DNA of 64,000 nt from assembly GCF_002844555.1 (NCBI RefSeq), contig NZ_PJNI01000009.1:62001-126000 (forward strand), in the 5' to 3' direction. Position numbers and translations under genes: made by a program. Shown here in pieces: positions 9,784-18,480 of the stretch. The notes below the pieces were generated by a model that did no database searches, had not been told where the DNA came from, and worked only from the letters and a program-made list of their open reading frames with translations. The stretch comes from Brumimicrobium salinarum (GTDB lineage: Bacteria; Bacteroidota; Bacteroidia; Flavobacteriales_D; Crocinitomicaceae). How positions within the stretch are numbered: the first letter of the stretch is position 1; every line of letters begins with the position of its first letter.

Positions 9784-10617
9784 CTATTCGCTTTCGCTGG
9801 GGCGTGAAGTATCTTTTCTACCCACAAAATGTTCCATCGTTTTATAAATACCGAGAACACGACCAGCAAACCAATCAAATAATCGCAACGGCATAATTGC
9901 TTGACCTAATCTTGTTATACGGTAAATATAACCTGGTAAGGTAACCATATACCTCCCTTTCTCAATCGACTTTATAATTTTTAATGCTGAAGGTTCTGGC
10001 TTCAAAATAGGAATTTTAGATCGTACGCCGTCAAACATACCCGTGTGGATATAATAAGGCATTATGGTAGTAAATTGAACCTGCTTATTCAGTTGCTTCA
10101 TCTCTAATCGCAAACTATCCGACCAACCAATTAGCGACCATTTACTCGCTGCATAAACAGACATTTTCGGATTAGAAATTAATCCACCAGAAGAGGCTAT
10201 ATTACATACTACTCCATCGTTTTGCTGTATCATATCATCAAGAAACGCAAGTGTTGTAAGCATAGGCGCATTTGCGTTAATTGCAGATGTATTTAAAATG
10301 TTATCAACCGTATGCTCATGGAAATATTTACCGACCACAATTCCTGCGTTATTGATTAGCACATCCACTATACCTTGTTCCTTCTTCACCTGTGTTACTG
10401 TAGATTTAATCTGATTAGCATCAGCCAAATCTAAGGTGTAACCTACAATTCTTCCATAATTAGAAAATTCTGTCAATACTTGTTCGATAGCTTCGCTATT
10501 TATGTCCCAAATAATAACTTTTGCACCACGTTCTAAACATAAGCGTGCCATTATTTTACCAATTCCTGAAGCACCTCCAGTAATCAACACCCGTTTATTC
10601 TTAAAATCCCTCACCAT
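9784..10617 (-). CDS. Short-chain dehydrogenase/reductase (SDR)
   Basis: This 277-residue classical SDR has the NAD(P) motif TGGASGIG near residue 14, NNAG near residue 90, a catalytic Ser in IASSGG, and YAASK as the YxxxK motif. Asp in IIWDINSEA at the end of the second strand favours NAD(H), although this is only a rule of thumb. The C-terminal part (GYIYRITRLGQAIMPLRLFDW) is like the 17-beta-hydroxysteroid/DHRS-type SDRs that sit close to membranes. The substrate is unknown. It is followed on its upstream side by the DUF1287 gene with a 47-bp gap, and the two may form a unit. Confidence 0.88.
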   Translation of the reverse strand: MVRDFKNKRVLITGGASGIGKIMARLCLERGAKVIIWDINSEAIEQVLTEFSNYGRIVGYTLDLADANQIKSTVTQVKKEQGIVDVLINNAGIVVGKYFHEHTVDNILNTSAINANAPMLTTLAFLDDMIQQNDGVVCNIASSGGLISNPKMSVYAASKWSLIGWSDSLRLEMKQLNKQVQFTTIMPYYIHTGMFDGVRSKIPILKPEPSALKIIKSIEKGRYMVTLPGYIYRITRLGQAIMPLRLFDWFAGRVLGIYKTMEHFVGRKDTSRPSESE

Positions 10618-10664
10618 GTTCTTGTTAATAAAAATGCAAAATTAAAATACCCCAAGGTACGAAT

Positions 10665-11243
10665 TTAGGGTGTATTATATCGATAATGACCCGTAATTTT
10701 ATATCTAAATAAACAATCTTCTAATACTTGACCTGCACCAATATTATGAACAATCAGTGGTCTTTGTTTATCCCTCGATTTTTTATCTGCCACTATTCCA
10801 ATGTGCTTCATTCCATTTGTTAACTCCCATGTCACAATATCACCAGGAAGGTAAGCATTGGCATCATTTGTAATCGGGAGAGCTGCATTTTTACGTTCGA
10901 AAAAAGTTCTCAAATTAGGTACACGCCGATGGTCGATATTTTTATCTGTGCTTTTTAGCCCCCAATTTTTAGGATAAGCACCAAAATTGCGCCGCATATC
11001 CTCATGTACTTCTTTTTGTAAATCTATGCCTACTTTTCTATACGCACGAATTACTACATCCGTACAAACACCTTTATCACTTGGAACATCACCATTCGGA
11101 TAAGCTATTGAAAAGTAACTAGGATCATACGTAACTTTGTCATTTGTTAGCGTTAAAGCAGCTTCAGCCAATGTCAAACTCCCTTGTGCCTGAATGTTTG
11201 AAATGAGAAGAAAAAACAGACTAAAAACGAATATAAAACGCAT
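10665..11243 (-). CDS. DUF1287 secreted protein, probable NlpC/P60-like amidase
   Basis: This 192-residue protein has a cleavable signal peptide ending near ...SNIQAQ. The mature part has the DUF1287 hallmarks: GVCTDVVIRAYR with a candidate catalytic Cys, VHEDMRRNF, NIDHRRVPNL, YLPGDIVTWEL, KHIGIV with a candidate catalytic His, and a final IGAGQVLED. The architecture suggests a papain-like cell-wall hydrolase acting in the periplasm. The biological substrate is not established here. Confidence 0.85.
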   Translation of the reverse strand: MRFIFVFSLFFLLISNIQAQGSLTLAEAALTLTNDKVTYDPSYFSIAYPNGDVPSDKGVCTDVVIRAYRKVGIDLQKEVHEDMRRNFGAYPKNWGLKSTDKNIDHRRVPNLRTFFERKNAALPITNDANAYLPGDIVTWELTNGMKHIGIVADKKSRDKQRPLIVHNIGAGQVLEDCLFRYKITGHYRYNTP

Positions 11244-11446
11244 AATTAAAATTTAAATTTGAACATAAATAAGCCTTGATCAATCAATATCAGATACATA
11301 TAAACAAACTGTTTAAATAATTAAGGAAAATCTATTTAAAAGATAACCGATAATATAATATTCCTCGCTTTTTTTACTAAGGTCTTTAGTAAGTGATACT
11401 TCTACCCGAACAAAAATTAGTTGTAAGAAGACAGGGAGTCCATGCG

Positions 11447-11989
11447 TTATTTATCAATTCGCAAAAAATCTCCTTTTTTATTAAACTCCAATTCTACTCC
11501 ATTATTAAGCTCTACTTCTTGTTTCATCCCATCCAGTTTCCAATCCGTAATAAAGTTATCACTATAGTTTTCAGAAACAAAAGTCAAAATTTTATTGGGA
11601 ACTATGCTGTTAGGTAATTGTGTATCACTTTCCACTTCTACGAGTTTGTGCTTTGCATCAAAAGATAGTTCAACATTATTATCTAATTTCACTTCGTATT
11701 CATAATCAGTTAAGCGTTTTTCTCGCTCTGCTTCAACCACTTTTTGATTTGGAAAATGTTTTTTAATCACTTTTTGAATTTGCTTTGGTAAATCTTTAGC
11801 CGTAATCTTCTCTTCATTATCTAAAACACGATTGTTTTGCTTTGCAAGAACATCCGCATCGGCAATAGATTGTTTCATGATTACTTTTTCCTTGGTAGAA
11901 ATTCGTGTTTCTTGTGCATTACTTAATCCTCCCATCAAAAAGCTTGCTGACAAGGCAACAGTTGCTATTTTTTGCATTTGATTTTTCAT
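11447..11989 (-). CDS. Periplasmic PepSY-like protein
   Basis: This 180-residue protein has an N-terminal signal peptide ending near GGLSNAQ. Two PepSY-like (DUF2874-type) repeats of alternating acidic/basic strands follow: LPKQIQKVIKKHFPNQKVV and a second one starting near VPNKILTFVSENY. It ends in EFNKKGDFLRIDK, much like the lipoprotein encoded at 17808-18248. Such proteins are common periplasmic inhibitors or regulators, but no partner is visible. The 200-bp gap to the DUF1287 gene contains a short imperfect hairpin without a U-tract. Confidence 0.75.
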   Translation of the reverse strand: MKNQMQKIATVALSASFLMGGLSNAQETRISTKEKVIMKQSIADADVLAKQNNRVLDNEEKITAKDLPKQIQKVIKKHFPNQKVVEAEREKRLTDYEYEVKLDNNVELSFDAKHKLVEVESDTQLPNSIVPNKILTFVSENYSDNFITDWKLDGMKQEVELNNGVELEFNKKGDFLRIDK

Positions 11990-12163
11990 AAATTTTAATT
12001 TTAAATGTCTACTTCATTGTAAAAACACTACTAAAATCAACATTTTTATTAAAATAAATGCTATTGATTCCACCAAGAAAAGTTAAGCTCAACACTTTTT
12101 ATATTTTTTTATGATTCTGAAAGCCAATATTCACCATTACATTCGACAAGCTAATATGGTATT

Positions 12164-13399
12164 CTAGTCGTATAATAAATACGCTTTCCTTGTTTTTTTA
12201 AAAGCATTTAAATCAGGTCTCCAGGACGCTCTAATTTCTTGTGCAGTCTTTCCGGCTTCAATTTGTAGCCTAAGCTGATCAGTGCCTGCCAAAAGATCAA
12301 ACCATTTGTTTTTAGTTATAAAGAAATCCTCACGCTGCAAAGCATGATAAGATGCTATTAACCATTCAATCTTTAAGGTATGGTATCTTGAAGAGTCTAC
12401 AAGCCTTCCCAAATCTTTTCCATAACATTGTTCATTTTCCAATTTAGGTGATTTTGCTCCATAACTTGAAACCGGCGTAAAAGTAAAATCGAAACCATCC
12501 ACATCCTCAAGTGCTGGATGTCCAAACATTTCAAAAGGCCTTTCTGTTCCTCTACCTACACTCATGAGCGTTCCTTCAAACAAACATAAACTTGGATATA
12601 ACTGAATTGCTGCATCACTTCTCAAATTAGGAGAAGGGGAGATTGGTAGTGAGTACTGCATATCTCTACTGTAATTTTGACAAGGAATAACTTCTAAACT
12701 ACATTTTAAGCTATCCCTTAACCACTGCTCCCCATTAATCATCTTAGCAATTTCCCCCACAGTCATTCCATGTACAATTGGAATTGGATGCATGCCAACG
12801 AACGAAGAAAACCCTTCTTTTCTTACTGGTCCATCAACATAATGTCCATTCGGATTGGGTCTATCCAATACTACCACCGCTAAATTTTGTTCAGCCGCTG
12901 CCTCCATAACATAATGCAAGGTAGAAATATAGGTGTAAAATCGTGTACCAACATCCTGAAGATCAAATAATAAAATATCGATTCCAGCTAATTGTTCCTT
13001 TTTAGGTTTCTTATTTCCACCATATAAGGAAACAATTGGTAAACCTGTCTTTGCATCCACATCTGAGGAAACATGTTCTCCCGCATCTGCATCTCCTCTA
13101 AAACCATGTTCTGGAGAAAAAACAGTTTTCAGATTTACATTTAAACTAAGCAAGGTGTCAACTAAATGCCTAGCTCCTACTCTACTTGTCTGGTTAGCGA
13201 TGACACCTACATTTCTTCCTTCAGTAAGAGCAAGCACTTTATTTAATTGTTCGGCACCAACTTTTATGGTTTTAGCCAAAGGTTTCTTAACTTTTTCAAC
13301 TACTTTCACCTCATCATTTTCTTGTGCAGGTAGGTTTCCCTTACAAGAAAGTAGGAAAATTAGGAAAAAACTTTTTAGGAACAGACGCAATGAGTACAT
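12164..13399 (-). CDS. namZ: NamZ-like (DUF1343) exo-N-acetylmuramidase, lipoprotein
   Basis: The start is placed at the ATG at 13399 (MYSLRLFLKSFF). The frame extends two codons further to a TTG. The first residues form a lipoprotein signal ending LLSC, so the protein is probably anchored to a membrane. The DUF1343 family signatures are NQTSRVG, FSPEHGFRGDADAG, FDLQDVGTRFYTYISTL, LDRPNPNG and VGRGTERPFE. Characterised family members (NamZ of Bacillus subtilis and Tannerella) release MurNAc from the non-reducing ends of peptidoglycan fragments, so cell-wall recycling is likely. It is divergent from the FtsX-like gene, with only 21 bp between start codons. Confidence 0.88.
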   Translation of the reverse strand: MYSLRLFLKSFFLIFLLSCKGNLPAQENDEVKVVEKVKKPLAKTIKVGAEQLNKVLALTEGRNVGVIANQTSRVGARHLVDTLLSLNVNLKTVFSPEHGFRGDADAGEHVSSDVDAKTGLPIVSLYGGNKKPKKEQLAGIDILLFDLQDVGTRFYTYISTLHYVMEAAAEQNLAVVVLDRPNPNGHYVDGPVRKEGFSSFVGMHPIPIVHGMTVGEIAKMINGEQWLRDSLKCSLEVIPCQNYSRDMQYSLPISPSPNLRSDAAIQLYPSLCLFEGTLMSVGRGTERPFEMFGHPALEDVDGFDFTFTPVSSYGAKSPKLENEQCYGKDLGRLVDSSRYHTLKIEWLIASYHALQREDFFITKNKWFDLLAGTDQLRLQIEAGKTAQEIRASWRPDLNAFKKTRKAYLLYD

Positions 13400-13420
13400 T
13401 AGCAAGCATTTTAGAATATC

Positions 13421-15121
13421 GTGAATAAATTATATTACATAGCGAAAAAAATCCACAAGGGAAAAAGCGAAGATAAAAAAGTTTCGCAACCTATCACGCG
13501 TATTGCACGTTTGAGTATCATTTTGGCTATGGTTATCAACATCATTACCCTTGCCGTAGTAACGGGGTTTCAAAATGAGGTAAAGGATAAAGTTATTGGT
13601 TTTGGTTCACACGCTACCATTGTTAAGGCTGGTGAAAGTTCCACATTTGAATCTGCACCAGTAATCTATAACGATTCCTTACTGCATGAAGTTAAAAAAA
13701 TAAAGGGCATAAAAAACATTCAACCTTTTGCCTACAAACCTGCACTGCTTCAGTCAGACCCAGACACAAATTTTTATCAAATTAAAGGAGTTGACACCTT
13801 TCAAGTACAACAAGAAATTCATGGGATTGTAATGAAAGGGGTAAGCAAAACTTATAATTGGGACTTTTTTAATACGCATTTAATAGCCGGAAAAACACCT
13901 GTCATTAATGACAGTGCGCCGAAAAATGAAATAATAATCTCCGAACAAATTGCTAAAAACCTAAACATAGCACTGCAAGATCGGGTTAATGTATTTTTTG
14001 TAAAAGCATCACCAATAAAGCTAAAGTACACCGTTACAGGCATATTTAAAACAGGGCTTCAAGAATTCGATGAGCAGGTAGTTGTCGGAGACATTCGAAA
14101 TGTTCAAAAACTCAATGATTGGGGAATACAAACTGCGGTTCGGGTTGCTGATACGGTAACCAAAGACGGTCAATTTGTAATTTATGCTGACCCAAGAGGA
14201 GGTAATGGAAATTACAGACATGATTGGGGAGATGGTTATGAAAATGCTAGAGGTTTTACATATTGCGATGTCAAAGACACAATTATTCGTTTAATTACGT
14301 CAGATTATCAAATGTTTTTAGATGGATTTGGTGAATTAAATGCCATTCCAGACACTGCATATCTTAAAGTTACGGTTAAAGGAAACAAACATCTTCCTTG
14401 TTACCCTGAAGAATTGGAAATGGGTAATCTTCAGCGTACATTTCTTAATGATTCGGGAACAAAGTTTGCCGTAGATATACGAGGAGGCAAACGTGTTATC
14501 TTCGAGTACATCGACGGCAAAGGAAGCCATCAAAACTACGTAGGAGGCTATGAAGTCGAAATCAATGATTTTAACGAATTAAGTGAAATCACATCAGCAG
14601 TCAAACGCGCAATTTATTTTCAAGACAATGATGATAAAACGGAATATAGAATTCGGACGATTGCTGAAGACCAGCAAGAAATTTTTCTCTGGCTTGATTT
14701 TCTAAATTTAAATGTGATAATAATCTTGGTTCTTATGTTACTCATAAGTACAATTAATATGGGGTCAGGATTGCTAGTACTTATCATAACTAAAACACAA
14801 TTAATTGGTCTTTTTAAAGCACTTGGATCAACCAATTGGAACATTCGCAAACTGTTTTTATACCAAGCTGTATTTATCATCCTTCGTGGAATGATCATCG
14901 GAAATGTTATTGGTATTGGCTTATGCCTATTACAAGATTACTTTACGTTAATCCCATTAAATCCGGAAGTTTATTACCTCGATGCAGTTCCTGTGGAGTT
15001 GAATTTATGGCATATTTTATTTTTAAACATTGGAACAATTGTTCTTTGTACTGCCGCTTTAATCATTCCTTCTTATGTAGTTACTCGAATTTCTCCTATA
15101 AAAGCATTAAAGTTTGATTAG
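13421..15121 (+). CDS. FtsX/LolE-like ABC transporter permease
   Basis: This 566-residue inner-membrane protein has one helix near residues 30-50, a large periplasmic region, and three C-terminal helices of the FtsX domain (from about residue 430). It begins with a GTG. The N-terminal ITRIARLSIILAM and KVIGFGSHATI match Bacteroidota permeases of the LolC/E-MacB type, which work with a separate ATPase in lipoprotein release or lipid export. No ATPase gene is adjacent. It is longer than the usual 400 or so residues because of an insertion of roughly 140 residues in the periplasmic loop. ribD starts three bases after its stop. Confidence 0.85.
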   Translation: MNKLYYIAKKIHKGKSEDKKVSQPITRIARLSIILAMVINIITLAVVTGFQNEVKDKVIGFGSHATIVKAGESSTFESAPVIYNDSLLHEVKKIKGIKNIQPFAYKPALLQSDPDTNFYQIKGVDTFQVQQEIHGIVMKGVSKTYNWDFFNTHLIAGKTPVINDSAPKNEIIISEQIAKNLNIALQDRVNVFFVKASPIKLKYTVTGIFKTGLQEFDEQVVVGDIRNVQKLNDWGIQTAVRVADTVTKDGQFVIYADPRGGNGNYRHDWGDGYENARGFTYCDVKDTIIRLITSDYQMFLDGFGELNAIPDTAYLKVTVKGNKHLPCYPEELEMGNLQRTFLNDSGTKFAVDIRGGKRVIFEYIDGKGSHQNYVGGYEVEINDFNELSEITSAVKRAIYFQDNDDKTEYRIRTIAEDQQEIFLWLDFLNLNVIIILVLMLLISTINMGSGLLVLIITKTQLIGLFKALGSTNWNIRKLFLYQAVFIILRGMIIGNVIGIGLCLLQDYFTLIPLNPEVYYLDAVPVELNLWHILFLNIGTIVLCTAALIIPSYVVTRISPIKALKFD

Positions 15122-15124
15122 AAC

Positions 15125-16192
15125 ATGTACGATTTAAAGAATAAAGAACAGCATTTGGACTTTCCTTATATGAAAAGAGCATTAAAACTTGCGCGATTGG
15201 CAGGAGTAAATGCTGCACCAAATCCTAAAGTCGGTGCTGTCATCACACATAAGAATACAATTATAGGAGAAGGATATCACGTGGAGTTCGGCCAACCCCA
15301 TGCTGAAGTCAATGCAATTGAATCAGTTAAAAACAAGTCAATACTCAAGGAAGCAACAATATATGTTACGCTTGAGCCTTGTGCACATTATGGAAAAACA
15401 CCACCATGCGCAGATTTAATTATTAAACATCAGTTTAAAAGAGTTGTTATTGCGTGTAAGGATACTTTTTCAGCAGTTGCTGGCAAAGGAATTCAACGTT
15501 TAAAACAAGCAGGCATAACGGTTGATGTTGGTTTACTTGAAAATGAAGCAAGGGCAATTAATAAACGTTTCTTTACTTTTCATGAGCAAAAAAGACCATA
15601 TATTATTTTAAAATGGGCTGAAACACGCGATGGATTCATCGACCGATTAGCTGCAGACAGAGCAACTGGAATTAATTGGATTACACATCCAAAAACAAAA
15701 TTATTAGTACATAAGTGGCGCAGCTTAGAACAAGGCATTATGGTTGGCTGGAAAACTATAAAAAATGACAATCCAAAGTTAAACGTTAGAGCAATAGCGG
15801 GATGTTCACCGCATCGTTTTATTATTGATCCAGATGGAAAATCTCCTATTAAAGCCAATGTATTTCAAGATGGTAATCCTACATCCATAATAACTAGAAA
15901 AAAGACGATTCCCAATCTTCCAAACCATGTTGAAATCATTCATTTGGAAGAATTTAACAATAAAGCAATACTAAAGGCTTTACACGCGCGAAATATTCTT
16001 TCTATTTTTATTGAAGGTGGTGGATTCACCCATCAATCTTTTATCGATGAAGGATTATGGGATGAGGCATTTCAACTTATTGGAACCTCAACTTTTGGTC
16101 GTGGACTTCCTGCTCCACAGTTAAAAGATAAGATCTTACAATCAAGTGAAAAATGGGGTGAAGATATGGTCCAACATTATACACGGGTATGA
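15125..16192 (+). CDS. ribD: Bifunctional riboflavin biosynthesis deaminase/reductase
   Basis: This 355-residue protein has an N-terminal cytidine-deaminase-like zinc domain (HAEVNAIE with the His-Ala-Glu motif, then PCAHYGKTPPC supplying two Cys ligands). The C-terminal RibD reductase domain begins near RPYIILKWAETRDGFID. It deaminates and then reduces the pyrimidine intermediate made from GTP in riboflavin synthesis. The other riboflavin genes are not nearby, and no FMN riboswitch is seen upstream. The stop overlaps the start of the EamA gene by four bases (ATGA). Confidence 0.95.
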   Translation: MYDLKNKEQHLDFPYMKRALKLARLAGVNAAPNPKVGAVITHKNTIIGEGYHVEFGQPHAEVNAIESVKNKSILKEATIYVTLEPCAHYGKTPPCADLIIKHQFKRVVIACKDTFSAVAGKGIQRLKQAGITVDVGLLENEARAINKRFFTFHEQKRPYIILKWAETRDGFIDRLAADRATGINWITHPKTKLLVHKWRSLEQGIMVGWKTIKNDNPKLNVRAIAGCSPHRFIIDPDGKSPIKANVFQDGNPTSIITRKKTIPNLPNHVEIIHLEEFNNKAILKALHARNILSIFIEGGGFTHQSFIDEGLWDEAFQLIGTSTFGRGLPAPQLKDKILQSSEKWGEDMVQHYTRV

Positions 16193-17055
16193 TTTATTTA
16201 TTGTTAAGCATCATTAGCTCAACCCTAATCTTGGTTATCTTTAGGATATTTGAGCGGTACTCTATTAATGTTTTTCAGGGCATTGTTTACAATTATATCA
16301 CTGCTTGCCTAGTGGGGCTTATCTTTTTTGGTGATGAGTGGAAACCAACAGACTGGTCACAAGGAACTTGGATACCATTCGCATTTCTCGTCGGTAGTCT
16401 TTTTATAAGTCTATTTGTAATGATGGGCAAGAGTTCTCAAGAAAATGGAATTGGAATTACTTCTGTGACTGTAAAAATGAGTTTAGCGATACCTGTTTTA
16501 GCAGCATTTTTTCTTTATGATGAATCTATATATTTTACTAAAATTGTTGGGATTATTGCAGCATTAATCGGCGTGTTCCTTATTACTTTTCAAAAAAAGA
16601 AAGCACACGATTCAGGTAAGAAAGCAAATATTATTTTTTTAATCATATTATTTGTAGGAAGTGGATTGCTTGATACGGTTGTAAATTATGTAGAAAAAGT
16701 TGCTGCTGGAAGTCTATCTCTAGCCTTATTCTCAGCAATTAGTTTTGGAATTGCTGCAACGATTGGGATGAGCATAATGTTGTTTAAAGCAAGTTTTAAA
16801 AAAATACAACTACAGAAACGAGCTATTTTTGGTGGTCTTATTTTGGGAATACCTAACTTTTTTTCAATTTATTTTTTAATGATGGCCATTCGTTTCTCGG
16901 GTTTTTCGGACTCGGTAACTTACGCACTCAACAACACAGGTGTTGTAATCACATCATTTCTAATGGGAATAATGGCGTTTAAGGAGGCTACTACAAGCTT
17001 AAAAATAATCGGTGGAATTGTCTCTATCATTGCTATCCTCTTATTGATTTTATAA
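16189..17055 (+). CDS. EamA/DMT-family membrane transporter
   Basis: This 288-residue protein is almost entirely hydrophobic, with about ten membrane helices and an internal duplication typical of the drug/metabolite transporter (EamA) superfamily. Examples are VTVKMSLAIPVLAAFFLYDE in the first half and YALNNTGVVITSFLMGIMAF in the second half. The substrate is unknown. Its start overlaps the end of ribD, so the two are probably co-translated, which may only reflect operon packing. No signal peptide beyond the first helix is seen. Confidence 0.82.
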   Translation: MIYLLLSIISSTLILVIFRIFERYSINVFQGIVYNYITACLVGLIFFGDEWKPTDWSQGTWIPFAFLVGSLFISLFVMMGKSSQENGIGITSVTVKMSLAIPVLAAFFLYDESIYFTKIVGIIAALIGVFLITFQKKKAHDSGKKANIIFLIILFVGSGLLDTVVNYVEKVAAGSLSLALFSAISFGIAATIGMSIMLFKASFKKIQLQKRAIFGGLILGIPNFFSIYFLMMAIRFSGFSDSVTYALNNTGVVITSFLMGIMAFKEATTSLKIIGGIVSIIAILLLIL

Positions 17056-17060
17056 AAGAA

Positions 17061-17091
17061 TTGGTAGTCAACAAATATTACATTAAATTTG
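17061..17091 (+). promoter_or_regulatory. Predicted clpS promoter
   Basis: TTG at 17061-17063 and TAAATTTG at 17084-17091 match the Bacteroidota -33 and -7 elements with a 20-bp spacer. The site lies right after the EamA stop and about 28 bp before the clpS ATG. Confidence 0.55.
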
Positions 17092-17119
17092 CATTTCTAT
17101 TTAAAATTAAAATTCTAAA

Positions 17120-17389
17120 ATGAGTACCGAAACATTATTTGAAGAAGAAGTTCTCGAGCAAAAGGTCGCTGAGCATAATTTAATTGTATATAATGATGAC
17201 GTAAACACATTTGACCATGTAATTGAATCCTTGATAAAAGTTTGTAAGCACAAACCTCTTCAAGCTGAACAATGCACTATGCTAATTCACTATCGTGGAA
17301 AATGTGAAGTTAAGGTTGGAGAATATGAAAAGTTAGCATCGATGTGCACTGGATTGCTAGATCGAGGAATTTCTGCAGAAGTTCATTAA
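17120..17389 (+). CDS. clpS: ATP-dependent Clp protease adaptor ClpS
   Basis: This 89-residue protein matches ClpS. It has a short flexible N-terminus, then LIVYNDDVNTFDHVIESLIKV with the NDD.NTF motif that helps form the N-degron pocket, HKPLQAEQCTMLIHYRGKCEV, and a final helix ending ISAEVH. ClpS delivers N-degron substrates to ClpA/ClpC-type unfoldases. It is a stand-alone gene with its own predicted promoter; no clp unfoldase gene is in the window. Confidence 0.93.
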   Translation: MSTETLFEEEVLEQKVAEHNLIVYNDDVNTFDHVIESLIKVCKHKPLQAEQCTMLIHYRGKCEVKVGEYEKLASMCTGLLDRGISAEVH

Positions 17390-17460
17390 GAAATGACAAT
17401 ACTGTTAATCAACGTATTAAAATAAATATTGAAATAAAAAACATTTATTTTTAAATAAGA

Positions 17461-17491
17461 TTTGTTTTTAGTTAAAAAACCACTATTTTTG
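17461..17491 (+). promoter_or_regulatory. Promoter of tRNA-Arg
   Basis: TTTG at 17461-17464 and TATTTTTG at 17484-17491 match the Bacteroidota sigma-A consensus with a 19-bp spacer. The tRNA begins about 40 bp downstream. It is one of the two best-matching promoters in the window. Confidence 0.7.
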
Positions 17492-17531
17492 CACCCGCTA
17501 TGAACGCATAGCATACAAAAAAATAAAACAT

Positions 17532-17605
17532 GGCTCCGTAGCTCAACTGAATAGAGCACTACATTACGGCTGTAGAGGTTTCAAGTTTGAATCTTGACGG
17601 GGTCA
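17532..17605 (+). tRNA. tRNA-Arg (anticodon ACG)
   Basis: The 74-nt sequence folds into a full cloverleaf: acceptor GGCTCCG/CGGGGTC (two G-U pairs), D stem GCTC/GAGC, anticodon stem CTACA/TGTAG with loop TTACGGC giving anticodon ACG (arginine, CGN codons), variable loop AGGTT, T stem TCAAG/CTTGA, discriminator A. CCA is not encoded. The T loop reads TTTGAAT instead of TTCGAAT, so position 56 is U. The D loop AACTGAATA has A at position 19. The normally invariant G19-C56 pair is therefore replaced by A19-U56, a compensated change that argues for a functional tRNA. Confidence 0.93.
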
Positions 17606-17613
17606 CAAAGAAT

Positions 17614-17643
17614 AAAAGCTTTCACTTTAGTGGAGGCTTTTTT
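17614..17643 (+). terminator. Terminator after tRNA-Arg
   Basis: The hairpin has AAAAGC TTTCAC, a short loop, then GTGGAG GCTTTT, followed by a T-rich tract. It sits eight bases after the tRNA. Confidence 0.7.
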
Positions 17644-17756
17644 CATTTTTCACCTTTTGATTCAATTATGAATTATGCAATTAGGAATGTTGGATTGGTT
17701 TGGATCTCCCAATTTTCCATTCTCAATTCTCAACCATCCATTACCTCTATCCAACA

Positions 17757-17781
17757 GAAAAGCCGCATCTTTCGATGCGGC
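17757..17781 (-). terminator. Terminator of the 17808-18248 lipoprotein gene
   Basis: GCCGCATC, loop TTTC, GATGCGGC forms a perfect 8-bp stem. Read on the minus strand it is followed by a run of T, and it lies 27 bases after the lipoprotein stop. Confidence 0.75.
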
Positions 17782-17807
17782 CATTTCAAAAACATATAAT
17801 ATTTGAA

Positions 17808-18248
17808 TTATTTATCAATTCGAATTCCTTTTTCATTAAAGTGAAAAGTTTCGCTTCCTTCACCTCTTTTGACACGAACTTCATACGCCTTTTCGCCATC
17901 ATTATTATAAGAAAAAGCTCTTTCAACCTTACAATCTAAATAAGGTTCTGTTTTAAGTTCTTCCGTTATTGCAGGAGGTAAAAGTGTCAATTTAATTTCT
18001 TCTCGCTCTTCTTCCATGCTGGTTTCATGAGCTTCATCTGACGGATGCTCTGATGAAGCGTCACTAGATGGATGCTCTCCTTCGTTGTTTGCTGGATGTT
18101 CGTTTCCTGTTTCAGACATTTTTTCAGACATTTCTAAAGAATCTTCATAAGCCTCCATATCTTCTGAAGATGAATTTCCAGAATTACAACTCATCAAAAT
18201 CATACTTGATGAAAACAAACCAATTAATACCTTTTTACTAATGTTCAT
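17808..18248 (-). CDS. Small lipoprotein with EHP repeats and a PepSY-like C-terminus
   Basis: This 146-residue protein has a lipoprotein signal (SSSMILMSC) and then a low-complexity acidic stretch in which EHP recurs three times about nine residues apart (EHPANNEG, EHPSSDASS, EHPSDEAHE). The C-terminal 60 residues resemble one PepSY-like unit and end FNEKGIRIDK, close to the end of the protein at 11447-11989. The His/Asp/Glu repeat might bind a metal, but this is a guess from composition. It appears monocistronic with a strong terminator. Confidence 0.7.
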   Translation of the reverse strand: MNISKKVLIGLFSSSMILMSCNSGNSSSEDMEAYEDSLEMSEKMSETGNEHPANNEGEHPSSDASSEHPSDEAHETSMEEEREEIKLTLLPPAITEELKTEPYLDCKVERAFSYNNDGEKAYEVRVKRGEGSETFHFNEKGIRIDK

Positions 18249-18480
18249 ACTGTTTAGTTTTTAGTTAATTTTAATTTACAATTAATTAAAAATACAAATT
18301 AACAGTAAGTCCCGCAAGATAATACGCTCAGCTTCATTGTCTTTTAGAAATTCTTAACTATTTCTAAAAATATTTACCGATAACGAAGTAATTACATAAG
18401 ATAAAACAACACTAAAAGTGACCATTGTTACATATCTAAAAAAACAACTGCATTATTATGCATACCTAACATAAATAAAC

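Noticed and set aside
11374-11392. Hairpin TTACTAA/TTAGTAA as terminator of the PepSY-like gene
   Set aside because: On the minus strand it is followed by an A-run, not a U-run, and on the plus strand there is no gene ending here.
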